From contig OY762707.1 of NCBI GenBank assembly GCA_963666295.1, positions 1,860,001 to 1,924,000 on the forward strand: a DNA stretch of 64,000 nucleotides, given 5' to 3'. The stretch's first letter is position 1. Each line of letters begins with the position of its first letter. The notes under the pieces were generated by a model that did not search any database, had not been told where the DNA came from, and saw only the letters and a program-made list of their open reading frames with translations. The stretch comes from QZKY01 sp963666295 (GTDB lineage: Bacteria > Pseudomonadota > Gammaproteobacteria > Burkholderiales > Burkholderiaceae_D). Positions 1 to 11,000 of the stretch are shown here, one piece after another. Position numbers and translations under genes: made by a program.

Positions 1-760
1 TGCCGATGTTTATCTTGCGGTCACGCTCGCGAATGGCCTTTGAAATCAGGCCGGCATGTTGAAAGTTCGTGATCAAGAGAACGCCGTCGGGCTTGCCTGC
101 CAGCAGTTGTTGGGCCAGTTTGTCTGTTGAGAGCATGCTTTTCGTTACATCAAAGCTCGTGATGAACGATACTTTTCCGCCTTGGCGCTCAAAAGCGGCT
201 TTAAAGTCGTCCAGCCAGCTTTTCGAATAGGCTGCGTTATGGGCATCATAGGCAACTGAGACACGCCTTTCGTTCAGCACATTGAACCGGAATGAAGCCA
301 TTTTCTCTGCATACGGTTGGGTTGAACTGATGACACGGAAAAAATAATCGTATTTGTCCGTCAAAAGCTTGGTCGTTGTTGTCGGACTCATCATGACGAC
401 TTTGGCATCGTTGGCGATGGGTGCCGTAGCAACAGACATATTGCTTGTGCCATGACCAATGATGGCAGCCACGTTCTCGGCAATCAACTCTTTCACCACG
501 CGTCGTGCAGTATCTGGATTCTGGAGATCATCCTTGATGACTAGCTCAACTTTCCGCCCGTTAATGCCGCCCTGTGCATTCCACTTCTTGACGGCCATGC
601 GAACGCCGTTCAGGTTGGCACTGCCCAGATCAGCCGCAGCACCCGTCAGACTATCGACGAAGCCGATTTTAATGGGCGCCATTTCCGAGCATGCCACCAA
701 AAAGGAGAGAGCCAACAAGCAGGAGCACCGCAGAAGTCTGCCTAGCAGCTGTTTGTTCAT
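1..760 (-). CDS. Periplasmic ligand-binding lipoprotein, Leu/Ile/Val-binding type (partial, C-terminus outside window)
   Basis: The reverse strand encodes 253 residues that run off the left edge. The start at 760 begins a lipoprotein signal peptide with the lipobox LVAC (Cys24). The mature part starts IKIGFVDSLTGAAADLG and continues with GVRMAVKKWNAQGGINGR and VELVIKDDLQNP, the hallmarks of the type I periplasmic binding fold of branched-chain amino-acid ABC receptors (Peripla_BP_6). It would bind a small ligand in the periplasm, anchored to a membrane by lipid. It is divergent from a c-di-GMP protein at 1161, so it could serve an ABC transporter to the left or act as a sensory receptor. The ligand cannot be told from the sequence. 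No obvious strong ribosome binding site precedes the start. Confidence 0.85.
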   Translation of the reverse strand, partial: MNKQLLGRLLRCSCLLALSFLVACSEMAPIKIGFVDSLTGAAADLGSANLNGVRMAVKKWNAQGGINGRKVELVIKDDLQNPDTARRVVKELIAENVAAIIGHGTSNMSVATAPIANDAKVVMMSPTTTTKLLTDKYDYFFRVISSTQPYAEKMASFRFNVLNERRVSVAYDAHNAAYSKSWLDDFKAAFERQGGKVSFITSFDVTKSMLSTDKLAQQLLAGKPDGVLLITNFQHAGLISKAIRERDRKINIG

Positions 761-1160
761 TTCTTAAACGCTTCCGAAGTTGCCACTACTACGCCGTGCT
801 TATAGATGTTGGTACGTTGGGATCAACTTGTGTAAGGCATTTGCTTACAAGCCATGTTGCTTCATCGCATTATCAACGGCATTAACTTCTCTATCAAGGG
901 TTCGTATTAAGAATTTTTCCTATGTCATTTAGGGAATTCATCTATGTAGTTTTTTTGGTTTTCTGCCGAAGATCATGGTAGGGATAATCGGTTGATTGGG
1001 AGGGATGTTAACGACGAAAGACAGGCGCGTTCTTTCAAGTCTGATTCTATTGGTCCAGAACTGGCTTGCGGGCGCAATGTGCATGTGAAGTATAGGCCTG
1101 CCCCATTAATTTGGCGGCGCAACTCAAGCAAGCCAGAAACCGATTGTTTCGGATATAAAT
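761..1160. other. Intergenic region between divergent genes
   Basis: This 400-bp gap separates the divergently transcribed binding protein (start 760) and the GGDEF-EAL gene (start 1161), so it should hold both promoters. I see no clear sigma-70 pair, no RNA gene and no credible small ORF. Short ORFs here have no recognisable domain. Confidence 0.5.
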
Positions 1161-3920
1161 ATGTCCAAAAATAGAGCGCAAACAAAGCAGAGCAAATGGT
1201 TGGTACCAAGCCGGATAGTCGTTGGCTATGCGCTGTACATGCTGCTCAAGGCAAAAAGTCCGCATCAGATTCCGGAGGATGAAATTAGTCAGCCCATGGC
1301 GCTTCCACAGCATACACCGGAACTTGTCAGGCATTTTTCCGGCTTCCCATTTGTTGGCATGGTCATTCTTTCAGTGGAAGATTTTCATCTTGTGCAGTTT
1401 AACGAAGCATTTCGTGAGTTGACGGGATATTCGAGTGACGCTTTATCAGGCAAGCGATGGCCAAGTTTGCTTCATCTGGAAGATGTGGCGAGAAACATTC
1501 ATGAATTAGGCGAAATAGCCCTGGGCATCCAGGATGGCTTGTCAAGAGAAATACGTTTGATAAACAAGGGTGGCCATGTCCTTCAGGTATTAATGAATGT
1601 CAACTGCGAGAAGCTTGCCTCGGGCGGGTCAAGGCACTTCCTGGTGACACTACAGGACGTCACAGTGCAAAAGCAAAATGAAGCAAGCATGCTTCGATTG
1701 CGCAGGCTGTATGTTGCTTCAAGCCAATGCAGTCATGCAGTTGTTAGAAGCGCGGATGAAACAGCATTGTTTCAAGAAGTTTGCCGCATCGCCGTTGAGT
1801 TTGGCGGCATGAAAGTGGCATGGATTGGCATGATTGAGGCAGGAACCGGCCAAATCAATCCAGTCATGTCTTACGGCGATGATGAGCGATACCTTGATCG
1901 AGTTGTCATATCGTTCAATGAAAACGACCCTTTCGGCTCGGGTCCATCCGGGATAGCCGTACGGGAAGGCCACCCTGTCTATTGTCATGATGCGGAGAAA
2001 GACACAATGACAGAGCCATGGAGAGAACTGGCCTGTCAGGCGGGCTGGAAATCGGTTTTATCGCTGCCGTTGTACAAGAATGGGAAAGCCATTGGCGTTT
2101 TTGTTGTTTATGCGGACAAGGCACACACTATTGATCATGAGCACCGTACCTTGCTTGTGAAAATGGCAGAAGACATCAGTTTTTCGCTTCGGAACTTTGA
2201 TCGTGAAAAGGCTAGAAACCAGGCAGAAAGGCAACTCAAGATTGGTTTCAATGTGTTCGAGCACAGTATGGAAGGTTTTGTTTTTACGGACAGTGAAAAT
2301 AAAATCATTCTCGCCAATCCTGCATTTACCAAAATCACAGGGTTCGAGAATGAAGAGGTTATTGGAAAGTCGCCTTCGATACTTTCTTCAGGTAACCAGC
2401 AGTCAGATTTTTACTCAGACATGTGGAGCGCCATCAACCAGACAGGGTACTGGCAAGGCGAAATCCTGAACCGGAAGAAAGACGGAAGCTTATACCTTCA
2501 ATGGTTGGCGGTAAGTAGAATTCTTGATGATGATGGCAATGTTGAGAATTACGTCGGCATTTTTAGGGATATCACGCAGTACAAGGCCAACGAAGAACGC
2601 ATGAACTGGCTGGCGCACTTTGATTCGCTAACAGGTTTGCCGAATAGGACGCTGCTTAATGACCGCTGTGCTCACGCCATCAGCATGACTAAACGTTCGG
2701 GCCAGAGATTGGCATTGATGTTCCTTGATTTGGACAATTTCAAGCATATCAACGAATCGTTGGGTTACCACATTGGTGACAAATTGCTGTCCATGATGAG
2801 CAAGCGTTTGACGAATACATTGCGAGAGCAGGACACGGTGTCTCGTCTGGGGGGGGATGATTTTGTTGCGGTATTGCCGGGAACAGACATGGAGGGTGCG
2901 GCTCGCATTGCCGAGAAACTTCTGGGCATTGCGATGGCGCCTTACAGGATTGGGCAGCATGAATTAACACTCACTGCTTCCATCGGCATAGCCATGTTTC
3001 CGGAGAACGGGAGTGACCTCGAGTCATTGTCCAGGTGCGCTGATGCTGCGATGTATAACGCTAAACACGATGGAAGAAACACATACCGTTTTTTTACTCG
3101 TGAAATGCAAGCGCAAGCATTCAGGAAGCTGCAAATCGGGAATGCGCTACGTCGGGCGACGGAAAGGCAGCAGTTCGAACTCAACTATCAGCCGCAGCTA
3201 TCGCTGAAAGAAGATGAAATTGTTGGTGCGGAAGTGCTGCTGCGTTGGAGACATCCGGAATTCGGAATGATTTCGCCGGCAGAATTCATTCCCATCGCTG
3301 AATCCAACGGCCTGATTTTATCCATGGGTGAGTGGGTATTGCGTACAGCTGCTCGTCAAATGAAAAAATGGCTTGATGATGGCATAGGCATCAAGCGACT
3401 GGCTATCAACTTGTCGGCTATTCAACTGCGCCAGCACCAATTGACCGATATCGTGATGCAGATTCTTCAGGAGGAGGGCGTCGCGCCAGAGCATATCGAA
3501 CTTGAACTTACGGAAACCGCTGCCATGGAAGACCCGCAAACGGCGTTTACAGTCATGGATAACATGCACAAGAACGGCATTCGTGTGTCGGTCGATGATT
3601 TTGGAACGGGGTATTCTTCCCTGGCGCAGTTAAAACGGTTTAAGGTGTACAAGCTCAAGATTGATCGAGTGTTTATACGGGATCTTGAATACAGCGCCGA
3701 TGATAGAGAAATCGTTGCTGCTATCATCAAGCTGGGCGCCAGCCTTGGATTGAAGACCATTGCAGAAGGCGTAGAAACGCAGGAGCAGGTTGATTTTTTG
3801 CGGCGGCATGAATGCCATGAAATTCAAGGCTATTTTCTGGGCAAGCCCGTCAGTGCGTCGGAATTCGAAATTTTCATGAGAAACCGCCAGAATGTTGGTG
3901 AAACCAGCGTGATGAATTAA
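1161..3920 (+). CDS. PAS-GAF-PAS-GGDEF-EAL c-di-GMP signalling protein
   Basis: A 919-residue cytoplasmic protein without a clear membrane segment. Order: PAS (about 45-165), GAF (about 190-340), PAS (about 355-480), GGDEF (about 490-645), EAL (about 655-905). The cyclase signature is GGDDF (564-568) with a product-inhibition site REQD five residues upstream. The phosphodiesterase signature is EVL instead of EAL (Glu691), but the other catalytic landmarks are present: NLSAIQL, ELTETAA, DDFGTGYSSL (812 on), AEGVET and QGYFLGKP. Family knowledge: such proteins make and/or hydrolyse c-di-GMP. The intact EAL metal ligands argue for hydrolysis; the Asp in GGDDF makes cyclase activity uncertain. 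The first 45 residues match no domain; the ATG at 1296 is an alternative start. The gene is followed 181 bp later by another cyclase gene on the same strand. Confidence 0.9.
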   Translation: MSKNRAQTKQSKWLVPSRIVVGYALYMLLKAKSPHQIPEDEISQPMALPQHTPELVRHFSGFPFVGMVILSVEDFHLVQFNEAFRELTGYSSDALSGKRWPSLLHLEDVARNIHELGEIALGIQDGLSREIRLINKGGHVLQVLMNVNCEKLASGGSRHFLVTLQDVTVQKQNEASMLRLRRLYVASSQCSHAVVRSADETALFQEVCRIAVEFGGMKVAWIGMIEAGTGQINPVMSYGDDERYLDRVVISFNENDPFGSGPSGIAVREGHPVYCHDAEKDTMTEPWRELACQAGWKSVLSLPLYKNGKAIGVFVVYADKAHTIDHEHRTLLVKMAEDISFSLRNFDREKARNQAERQLKIGFNVFEHSMEGFVFTDSENKIILANPAFTKITGFENEEVIGKSPSILSSGNQQSDFYSDMWSAINQTGYWQGEILNRKKDGSLYLQWLAVSRILDDDGNVENYVGIFRDITQYKANEERMNWLAHFDSLTGLPNRTLLNDRCAHAISMTKRSGQRLALMFLDLDNFKHINESLGYHIGDKLLSMMSKRLTNTLREQDTVSRLGGDDFVAVLPGTDMEGAARIAEKLLGIAMAPYRIGQHELTLTASIGIAMFPENGSDLESLSRCADAAMYNAKHDGRNTYRFFTREMQAQAFRKLQIGNALRRATERQQFELNYQPQLSLKEDEIVGAEVLLRWRHPEFGMISPAEFIPIAESNGLILSMGEWVLRTAARQMKKWLDDGIGIKRLAINLSAIQLRQHQLTDIVMQILQEEGVAPEHIELELTETAAMEDPQTAFTVMDNMHKNGIRVSVDDFGTGYSSLAQLKRFKVYKLKIDRVFIRDLEYSADDREIVAAIIKLGASLGLKTIAEGVETQEQVDFLRRHECHEIQGYFLGKPVSASEFEIFMRNRQNVGETSVMN

Positions 3921-4101
3921 TGAGACTCATCTTTTTCAGGGCTTGTTGCACTTTTCATTTCAGTTGACTGTGCCCAGTGTTTTGGTCTGGTCAGTTTTGG
4001 GGGCGTCATGGTATTTCGAAAGAGCGGATAAAGTGGTTTTTCTTTGGCGGCAGAATTGCCTGCGAAAGAAGAAATGAGTTTGGGTGTTTAGAAAGTGATC
4101 A

Positions 4102-7100
4102 ATGATTTGGGGACTTATGCGTAGGCGGGAAAAGACCAATGCAAGTTTTGGTTGGGTGTTAGTCGGCGCGCTGTTCGTTGCCAGTCTTTTCGTGTGTTTC
4201 ATGGCCTATCTGTATCTGGATTCGAGCAGACAACATTATCTTGATCGCGCCAAGACAGACTCCATCAACATTGCGCACACACTCGCACTCAATATCGAAG
4301 ACACCATCGAGAAAGTGGATATTAGCCTTCTGGCGCTGAAGGACTCCATTGGCAGGCAAATGGTTGCGGAGGGCATCAACAAGGCCTTGCTGAATGAGCG
4401 TATTCATCACGTATTTTCCAGGTTGAAGGGGTTGGAAGGAATTCGCGTATCAGACAAGAATGGGCTGATCACTTATGGGGTAAAAGTCAAGGATCGGCCG
4501 AATGTATCCATTGCCCACCAGTCGCATTTTATCTATCTCAAGAATCACCCGGAGGCCGATGCGGTTGTCACCAAACCCATATTCGGCAAAATCAGCAAGC
4601 GATGGGTGATCAAAATCGTCAGGCGATATAACTACCCCGATGGGGCTTTTGCCGGGGTAATTACCGGCATTCTCGACCTTGAGCACTTCGTAAACCTGTT
4701 TTCAGACATTGACATAGGTTCCAAGGGGGTTATCGTCCTGAGAGACGGCAATCTGGCGATGCTGGCACGCTATCCAAACCCGAAAGGTATTGAAGGCATC
4801 ATTGGGTTGAAGAATTTCCCCGATTCTTTCCGGAAGATGGTTGCCGAAAGGCCGGATTTCGGAACCCTTCGTGTCAAGTCTGCCTACGACTTCATAGACA
4901 GAACCATCTCCTATCACAAGATCGGCAAATGGCCCTTGCTGTTGCATGTTGGCGTGGCGACCGATGACTACCTGTCAGATTGGCGCGGCAAGATGAACAT
5001 GGTCATTTTAGCGGTAGCCATTTTCATGGTTTCAACCGGTGGACTTTTATGGCTCCTTTATCGTGGCCTCTTGAAACGTGCCGCTCTAATGAATGATCTG
5101 GAACATAGCCGCCAGACATTTCGAGAGTTTGCCAAGATGTCATCGGATTGGTTCTGGGAACTGGATGCGGATGGACGCTTTGTTCGGGTTTCAAGCGGGT
5201 TTGACAGCGTTATGGGGGAAGGCTCCAGCAGACAGCTTGTCGGAAAAAGGCCATGGGAGTTTTTTGATGAAAACAAGAATTCTTCGTGTTCTGGCTTTAG
5301 GGAGGCTGTTGTCTCCAATGAACCTTTTGAAGATGTTGAATGTGCCTTTGTTAACCAGTCAGGGCAGGAAAAGACCGTTCTGGTAAGCGGAAATCCAGCT
5401 TTCGATGGTGAAGGGAACCTGGCTGGTTATCGCGGGACGGGTAAGGATATTTCGGAAAGAAAACGCATTGAAAATGAGTTGATGGCAAGTCACATGACTT
5501 ATCAGAATATTCTGGCGACAACAATGGATGGGTTTTTCGAGTTGGACAACAGCGGACATATTCTGGATGTCAATCAGGCCTACTGCGTCCTGTCCGGGTA
5601 CAGTCACGACGAATTGTTGCAGATGACGATGACAGACCTTGATGCGGATGAGTCGCGGCAAGATACAAAGCAGCGAATCGAAAAAATAATTCAGAAAGGT
5701 CATCTCACGTTTGAAGCAAGGCATCGCCGCAAGGATGGCAGCTTATGGAGTGCGGAAATCAGTACTACGTTCATGAACGGGGGCGGTGGACTTCTACACG
5801 CTTTCTGCAAGGACATCACCGAGCGCAAGCATGCGGAGGAGGAGTTGCGTGCTTCCAAGGAACTCATCGAAGCCTTTTTCAATAATTTTCCTGGACTGGC
5901 ATACGTCAAGGATGAACAAAATCGGTACGTGGTTGCTAACAGTGGTTACGAAAAAATTCTTGGAATTGCACCGGAATCAATCGTTGGCAAGACCTCTGGT
6001 GACATCGTTCCCCGTGCGTACGCAGAAAAGCTCAGGGAAGATGATCTGCGCATCCTGAAATCAGGTGTGCCAGAGACGATTGAGGAGAGTTATCAGGGGC
6101 GCCATTTCCAAGTCATCAAGTTTGTGGTGGATGATGAAGGGCATCACAAGATGCTTTGTGGCCTGGCTTTCGACGTGACAGAACAGCAATTGTTGCGTGA
6201 ACGAGAAAAGGCTTTGCTGGAAATCAGGAATATCAATCTGGACTTGCCGGAGCATGAAGTGCTCAACGAGGCCCTGGGGATTGTTGAAAGACAGATTGAA
6301 AGCCCCGTTTCCTTTTTGCAACTCGCTAATGAAGATCAGTTGGGGATGGAGCGCGTGATTTGGTCAGGTAATGCACTGGAGACTTGTGGCGTCTTGACCG
6401 ACATTCACGATCCGATCTTCCTTGCAGTTATATCGGCAGACCGTTACCGCATGCGAAAGCCTATTGTTGTTAATGATTACGCTACTTACTGTGAAAAGAA
6501 GGGGTTACCGGAAGGGCGTGTGCCTCTGCAACGATTCGTTGTCGTGCCTATTATTGAGAGGGGGAGCGTTCGTGCGCTGATAGGAGGCGCCAATAAGACA
6601 AGCGATTATGTTCAGAGTGATATTACAACGCTGGAATTGGTCGGCGAACTTCTCTGGCGCATGACGCGTCGCAAGCGAGACATCGAGGCATTGCGGCAGT
6701 CCCACGAGGCTTATACGGGGCTGCTGTCGTCATCTCCTGACGGGTTTTTGTGCATGGATTGTCAGGGTCGTTTGCTTGACGTTAACCAAACCTATTGCGA
6801 TTTATCCGGCTTTACCCGTGAAGAATTACTAAATATGAACGTCTTGGAAATCGAATCCTCCATGAGTCCGCGGGATGTCGAGCGGAAGATTCGGCATGTT
6901 GTTCATTTTGGCAGTTCTCAGTTCGAGACCAGGCATCACAGGAAGGATGGCTCCGAGTGGGATGTGGAAATCAGTGCGACCTTCCATGACCTCCACGGTG
7001 GTCAGCTATTTGTCTTTGCGCGAGATATTACGGAGCGCAAGCAGTACCAGAAAGTTCTTCAGCATTTGGCAACTGTGGACGATCTGACCGGTATTTCCAA

Positions 7101-7560
7101 CCGACGCCATTTCATGGATGTTGCACAGCGGGAGTATCTCAGGGCAATGCGTTTGCACCAGGACTTTTCCATCGCCATGCTAGACGTTGATCGTTTCAAA
7201 AATATCAATGACGAGCACGGTCATGATGCTGGCGACAAGGTGCTGTCGGTGCTTGCTTCTGTATTCCTGCAACATGTTCGCGAGATTGATCTGTTCGCAC
7301 GATTTGGTGGTGACGAATTTGCATTGCTGCTGCCCGGCGCTAATTCTGAACAGGCACTTGCGGTTGTGGAACGTGCGCGCCAGGCGCTTCTACAAACACC
7401 GTTGTCTCTTGGTGAGGTTGAGCTTTTCATTACCGTCAGCGTGGGAATTGCAAGTGTCTCGGAAGAGGTTGGCTCGTTGGACTCGCTCATAAAAAAGGCG
7501 GACGACGCCCTTTACGAATCGAAGAAGTCCGGGCGTGACCGGATAACGATAGACGCATAA
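4102..7560 (+). CDS. Membrane Cache-PAS-GAF-GGDEF diguanylate cyclase
   Basis: 1152 residues. A transmembrane helix near 18-38 and another near 295-320 enclose a periplasmic region of double-Cache type with the pattern VSDKNGLITYG. Cytoplasmic modules follow: three PAS domains (about 345-455, 465-580, 585-695), a GAF-like domain (about 710-855), a fourth PAS (about 870-985) and a C-terminal GGDEF (about 990-1150). The signature GGDEF is intact (1069-1073) and preceded by an REID inhibition site, so it should synthesise c-di-GMP in response to a periplasmic ligand. There is no EAL domain. The second and fourth PAS domains resemble each other and a PAS of the gene at 8057; the GGDEF resembles that of the gene at 14395. 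ATG 4117, just after a GGGG stretch, is an alternative start. Confidence 0.9.
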   Translation: MIWGLMRRREKTNASFGWVLVGALFVASLFVCFMAYLYLDSSRQHYLDRAKTDSINIAHTLALNIEDTIEKVDISLLALKDSIGRQMVAEGINKALLNERIHHVFSRLKGLEGIRVSDKNGLITYGVKVKDRPNVSIAHQSHFIYLKNHPEADAVVTKPIFGKISKRWVIKIVRRYNYPDGAFAGVITGILDLEHFVNLFSDIDIGSKGVIVLRDGNLAMLARYPNPKGIEGIIGLKNFPDSFRKMVAERPDFGTLRVKSAYDFIDRTISYHKIGKWPLLLHVGVATDDYLSDWRGKMNMVILAVAIFMVSTGGLLWLLYRGLLKRAALMNDLEHSRQTFREFAKMSSDWFWELDADGRFVRVSSGFDSVMGEGSSRQLVGKRPWEFFDENKNSSCSGFREAVVSNEPFEDVECAFVNQSGQEKTVLVSGNPAFDGEGNLAGYRGTGKDISERKRIENELMASHMTYQNILATTMDGFFELDNSGHILDVNQAYCVLSGYSHDELLQMTMTDLDADESRQDTKQRIEKIIQKGHLTFEARHRRKDGSLWSAEISTTFMNGGGGLLHAFCKDITERKHAEEELRASKELIEAFFNNFPGLAYVKDEQNRYVVANSGYEKILGIAPESIVGKTSGDIVPRAYAEKLREDDLRILKSGVPETIEESYQGRHFQVIKFVVDDEGHHKMLCGLAFDVTEQQLLREREKALLEIRNINLDLPEHEVLNEALGIVERQIESPVSFLQLANEDQLGMERVIWSGNALETCGVLTDIHDPIFLAVISADRYRMRKPIVVNDYATYCEKKGLPEGRVPLQRFVVVPIIERGSVRALIGGANKTSDYVQSDITTLELVGELLWRMTRRKRDIEALRQSHEAYTGLLSSSPDGFLCMDCQGRLLDVNQTYCDLSGFTREELLNMNVLEIESSMSPRDVERKIRHVVHFGSSQFETRHHRKDGSEWDVEISATFHDLHGGQLFVFARDITERKQYQKVLQHLATVDDLTGISNRRHFMDVAQREYLRAMRLHQDFSIAMLDVDRFKNINDEHGHDAGDKVLSVLASVFLQHVREIDLFARFGGDEFALLLPGANSEQALAVVERARQALLQTPLSLGEVELFITVSVGIASVSEEVGSLDSLIKKADDALYESKKSGRDRITIDA

Positions 7561-7658
7561 GAAAGTGATGCATTTTTCCTGTGAGCATCTGCAGAGCTTG
7601 TTCGGTGGGATGGGTGACCTGGATTTCTCAGATCTCATCAACACATGTAACACCTTGC

Positions 7659-7830
7659 GTACTTCTTTGAGGCTAACCTGATTTCAGTCATTCTTTCCCG
7701 ATAAGCAACAAGAATTTTTCTTGCTGGTGGGTAGAAATTTGCCTATTTAGCCTAGTTATATTTTGACGATACTACATTCATGTTTCATGTTTTTTACATT
7801 GAAACATTGGGGGGCGAAATGCTGTTGCGC
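7659..7830 (+). repeat. Intergenic repeat A, copy 1
   Basis: About 170 bp that aligns with 11741-11909 at roughly 85-90% identity by eye, with only small gaps. Shared stretches include TGCTGGTGGGTAGAAATTTG and CTACATTCATG. Both copies contain TTCCCGATAA, similar to the -10 element of flagellar sigma-28 promoters, but without a convincing -35 element. Here it is directly followed by repeat B. Confidence 0.9.
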
Positions 7831-7876
7831 AGGGCGTGTGTGAAGGTTGGGTAATAGTCACTAACACCGTGTTAAT
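7827..7876 (+). repeat. Intergenic repeat B, copy 1, with palindrome TAACACCGTGTTA
   Basis: Fifty bases matching 14277-14326. The shared block includes GTGTGAAGGT and a perfect 6-bp inverted repeat around one base, TAACAC-C-GTGTTA (7862-7874). The same palindrome occurs upstream of the cyclase gene at 14395, which makes it a candidate operator. It lies about 180 bp upstream of the gene at 8057. Confidence 0.8.
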
Positions 7877-8056
7877 AGCAATTTTGCATTGATGAGTTGG
7901 TGAATGGGTAATCCCCCCACGGAATAAGTGAGACCAGAAATTAACAATGCCATGGAGCGATTAAACAATTGCCCCAGAAAAAGACCATGATTTAAGGTTC
8001 CTAGTCATGAACTCTTTAAATGAGCGTTCGTACTTCAATCCGGGGCCCACCTAAAA

Positions 8057-11000
8057 ATGCAAAATGATCGCCAGCAACTTATTCGTTCATTGTTTGAAGA
8101 ATACATTGAGATGTATGCATCTCGCGATGATTGCTTGACAACTCGTTTCAGTGAAAATTTCAGTGGCTACACAGGCGGTGGTGATTTTATCGTCAAGGAC
8201 AGGGACGAGTGGATAAAAATAACTAGGCAGGATTTCGCAGAAGTAACTGGGAGAATCCACATTGAAATGCAGGACCTTTCAACGCAGGATATCTGCGATG
8301 ACGTTGTTATAGCCACCGCATTTTTCAAAATTCATCTTCCGATTCCAGACCATATATTGTCGAGAGAGACGGCAAGGTTGTCACTTGTTTTTAGACGTGA
8401 AGCTGATGAATGGAAGATTGCGCATAGCGGTATTTCCATTCCCTACCACCTGGTCAAGGACGGCGAAGTCTACCCTTTGAAGGGTTTAGAAGAGCGCAAT
8501 CGTGAACTGGAGTCATTAGCACAAGAGCAGACTAAAGCACTCAATGAAACTCAGCGCATGGCTAAGATCGGCAGTTGGCATTTGGATCTGGCCACGAATC
8601 AAGTCAAGTGGACCGAGGAGCTTTATCGCATGTATGGCGCTGATCCGACTCAGCCGCCTCCGCCTTATACCGAGCACATGAAACTGTTTACGCCAGAGAG
8701 CTGGGAACGGCTGTCGTCCGCTCTGGCCAACACCAAAGAAACAGGGATGCCGTACGAGCTTGAACTGGAAATGGCAAAAAAGGATGGCGCTAATGGCTGG
8801 ATGTGGGTGCGGGGCGAGGCTGTAAAGGATGCGGCTGGCAACATAACGGCTCTATGGGGGGGCGCCCAGGATATCACCGAGAGAAAGCAGGCAGTAAACG
8901 CGCTGGTCGAGAGAGAAGATCAGCACCGGAATCTCATTCAGAACCTTAGCTCGGGAGTCGTGGTTCACGCGGCGGATACCCGGATTATCTTCCATAACGT
9001 AAAAGCTCAAACCCTGCTAGGGTTGTCGGGTGACCAGTTGATAGGTAAGGAGGCTGTGGATCCGGCCTGGTGTTTTATCTACGAAGACATGACACTGATG
9101 CCAGCCGATGAGTATCCCGTGTCGCGCGTCATTGCCACGAGATCTTCTGTCCAGAACGTGGTGCTGGGTGTTCTTCGTCCGATCACAAATGACTGTGTCT
9201 GGCTTATGGTGAATGCGTATCCTGAGTTTGATTCTGGTGGGCAAATTCAACAGGTTGTCGTGACTTTTGTGAACATCACAGATCGCAAGCGCGCAGAGTC
9301 TGATTTGGCTCATGAAAAGGCCGTCCTTGAGGCAATTTTCAAGGGCATTCCAGACGCAATTGTGTACGCAAATCCCAATCGGGAAGTGATAAATATCAAT
9401 CCGGCATTCTCGTCGATATTTGGGTTTGATATGGATGACCTGGCGGGCAAGCGGACATCATTCTTCTACGAAAGTTTTGAGGAATACAAGAAGCAAGGCA
9501 TGCTCCGCTTCAACATGTCTGTTGAGCAACAGGTGGTTCCTTACGTTGCCCGGTATCGAAGAAAAAATGGGGATGTATTTCTGGGAGAAACACAGGGTAC
9601 GATCATCAAGACAACCAACGGCACGAGACTGGGGTATATCGGAGTCATTCGTGATATCACAGAACGTAAGAAAGCTGAAGAGATACTTCGCAATAGCCAC
9701 GAAGCTCTCCGTAGTATTCAGGAAACTACGCATGATGGTTTTTGGAGTTTCAACAAACAAGGCGCTTTTCTCGATGTAAATCCAGCCTACTGCAAAATGT
9801 CTGGTTATACGCGTGAGGAACTGCTCAGAATGCAGATTTCCGACCTAGAAGCGAATGAAAGTTCGGATGAAATACAAGCGCGTCTTAAACGAATTATTGA
9901 GAAAGGTCATGACCAGTTCCAATCCAGACATCGTCGAAAGGACGGTTCGACTTTGTATGTTGAGGTAAGCACGACTTACTCTGATCAATCCCAGGGGAAA
10001 ATATTCGCATTTATACGTGACGTCTCCGAGCGAACATTGCATGAAGCACAACTGCGGTACATTGCCTATTACGACACACTGACCAATCTTCCCAACCGCG
10101 TACTGTTGGCAGACCGCCTAAATCTGGCTATGGCGCAAACTAGGCGGCGTGGGCAGTCGCTAGCAGTGGTTTATCTTGACCTGGATGACTTCAAGCCAGT
10201 CAATGACCGTCATGGGCATGATGTGGGAGATAAAGTGTTGGTGGAAGTGGCCGGGCGCATGAAGCAAACGCTACGGGAGGGCGATACATTGGCAAGAATG
10301 GGGGGTGACGAGTTCATCGCAGTGTTACTTGATGTACCTGATATTAAATCTTGTGAGCACATAATCGACCGCCTGCTTGCAGCTGCTAGCCAACCTGCAC
10401 AGGTCGGGGGCTTCAGGTTTGAGGTGTCTGCCAGTATCGGTATTACCTTTTACCCGCAGACTGAAGAGATGGACGCAGATCAACTGCTGCGGCAAGCTGA
10501 CAATGCCATGTATCAGGCAAAGCAGGCTGGCAAGAACCGCTATCATTTGTTCGATACTGACCAAGATCAACGTGTCCGCGGTCAACATGGCGCTCTCACG
10601 CGTATCAGACAAGCACTGACCAGCCAAGAATTCGTGCTGCATTATCAGCCAAAAGTTGATCTTGTTAGTGGTGAACCCTTTAGTGTTGAAGCCTTGATAC
10701 GCTGGCAGCATCCGGAAAAGGGTTTGCTGCCACCTGCTGATTTCCTCCCTTACCTAGATGGAAGCGATCTTGAAATACTGGTCGGCGAATGGGTCATTGA
10801 TGCTGCATTAAAACAGCTTGAGACATGGCACGCTATGGGTATGGCCTTAAACATCAGCGTTAACGTCAGTGCCAATCATTTACTGCATGCCGATTTTTTC
10901 ACGCGATTAGCGCTGGCTCTAAAGCATTATCCGACAGTCCTTCCGTCAAGTTTAATCCTTGAAATTCTTGAGACGGCTGCGATATCTGACATGAGTCAGG

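Larger units (their letters stand above)
7561..8056. other. Intergenic region containing repeat copies A and B
   Basis: The 496-bp gap holds no convincing ORF or RNA gene. Its middle (7659-7876) is a repeat found again, in two pieces, around the cheW-mcp genes. The remaining 180 bp before the next start codon should contain the promoter of the gene at 8057; no confident -35/-10 pair is visible. Confidence 0.6.
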
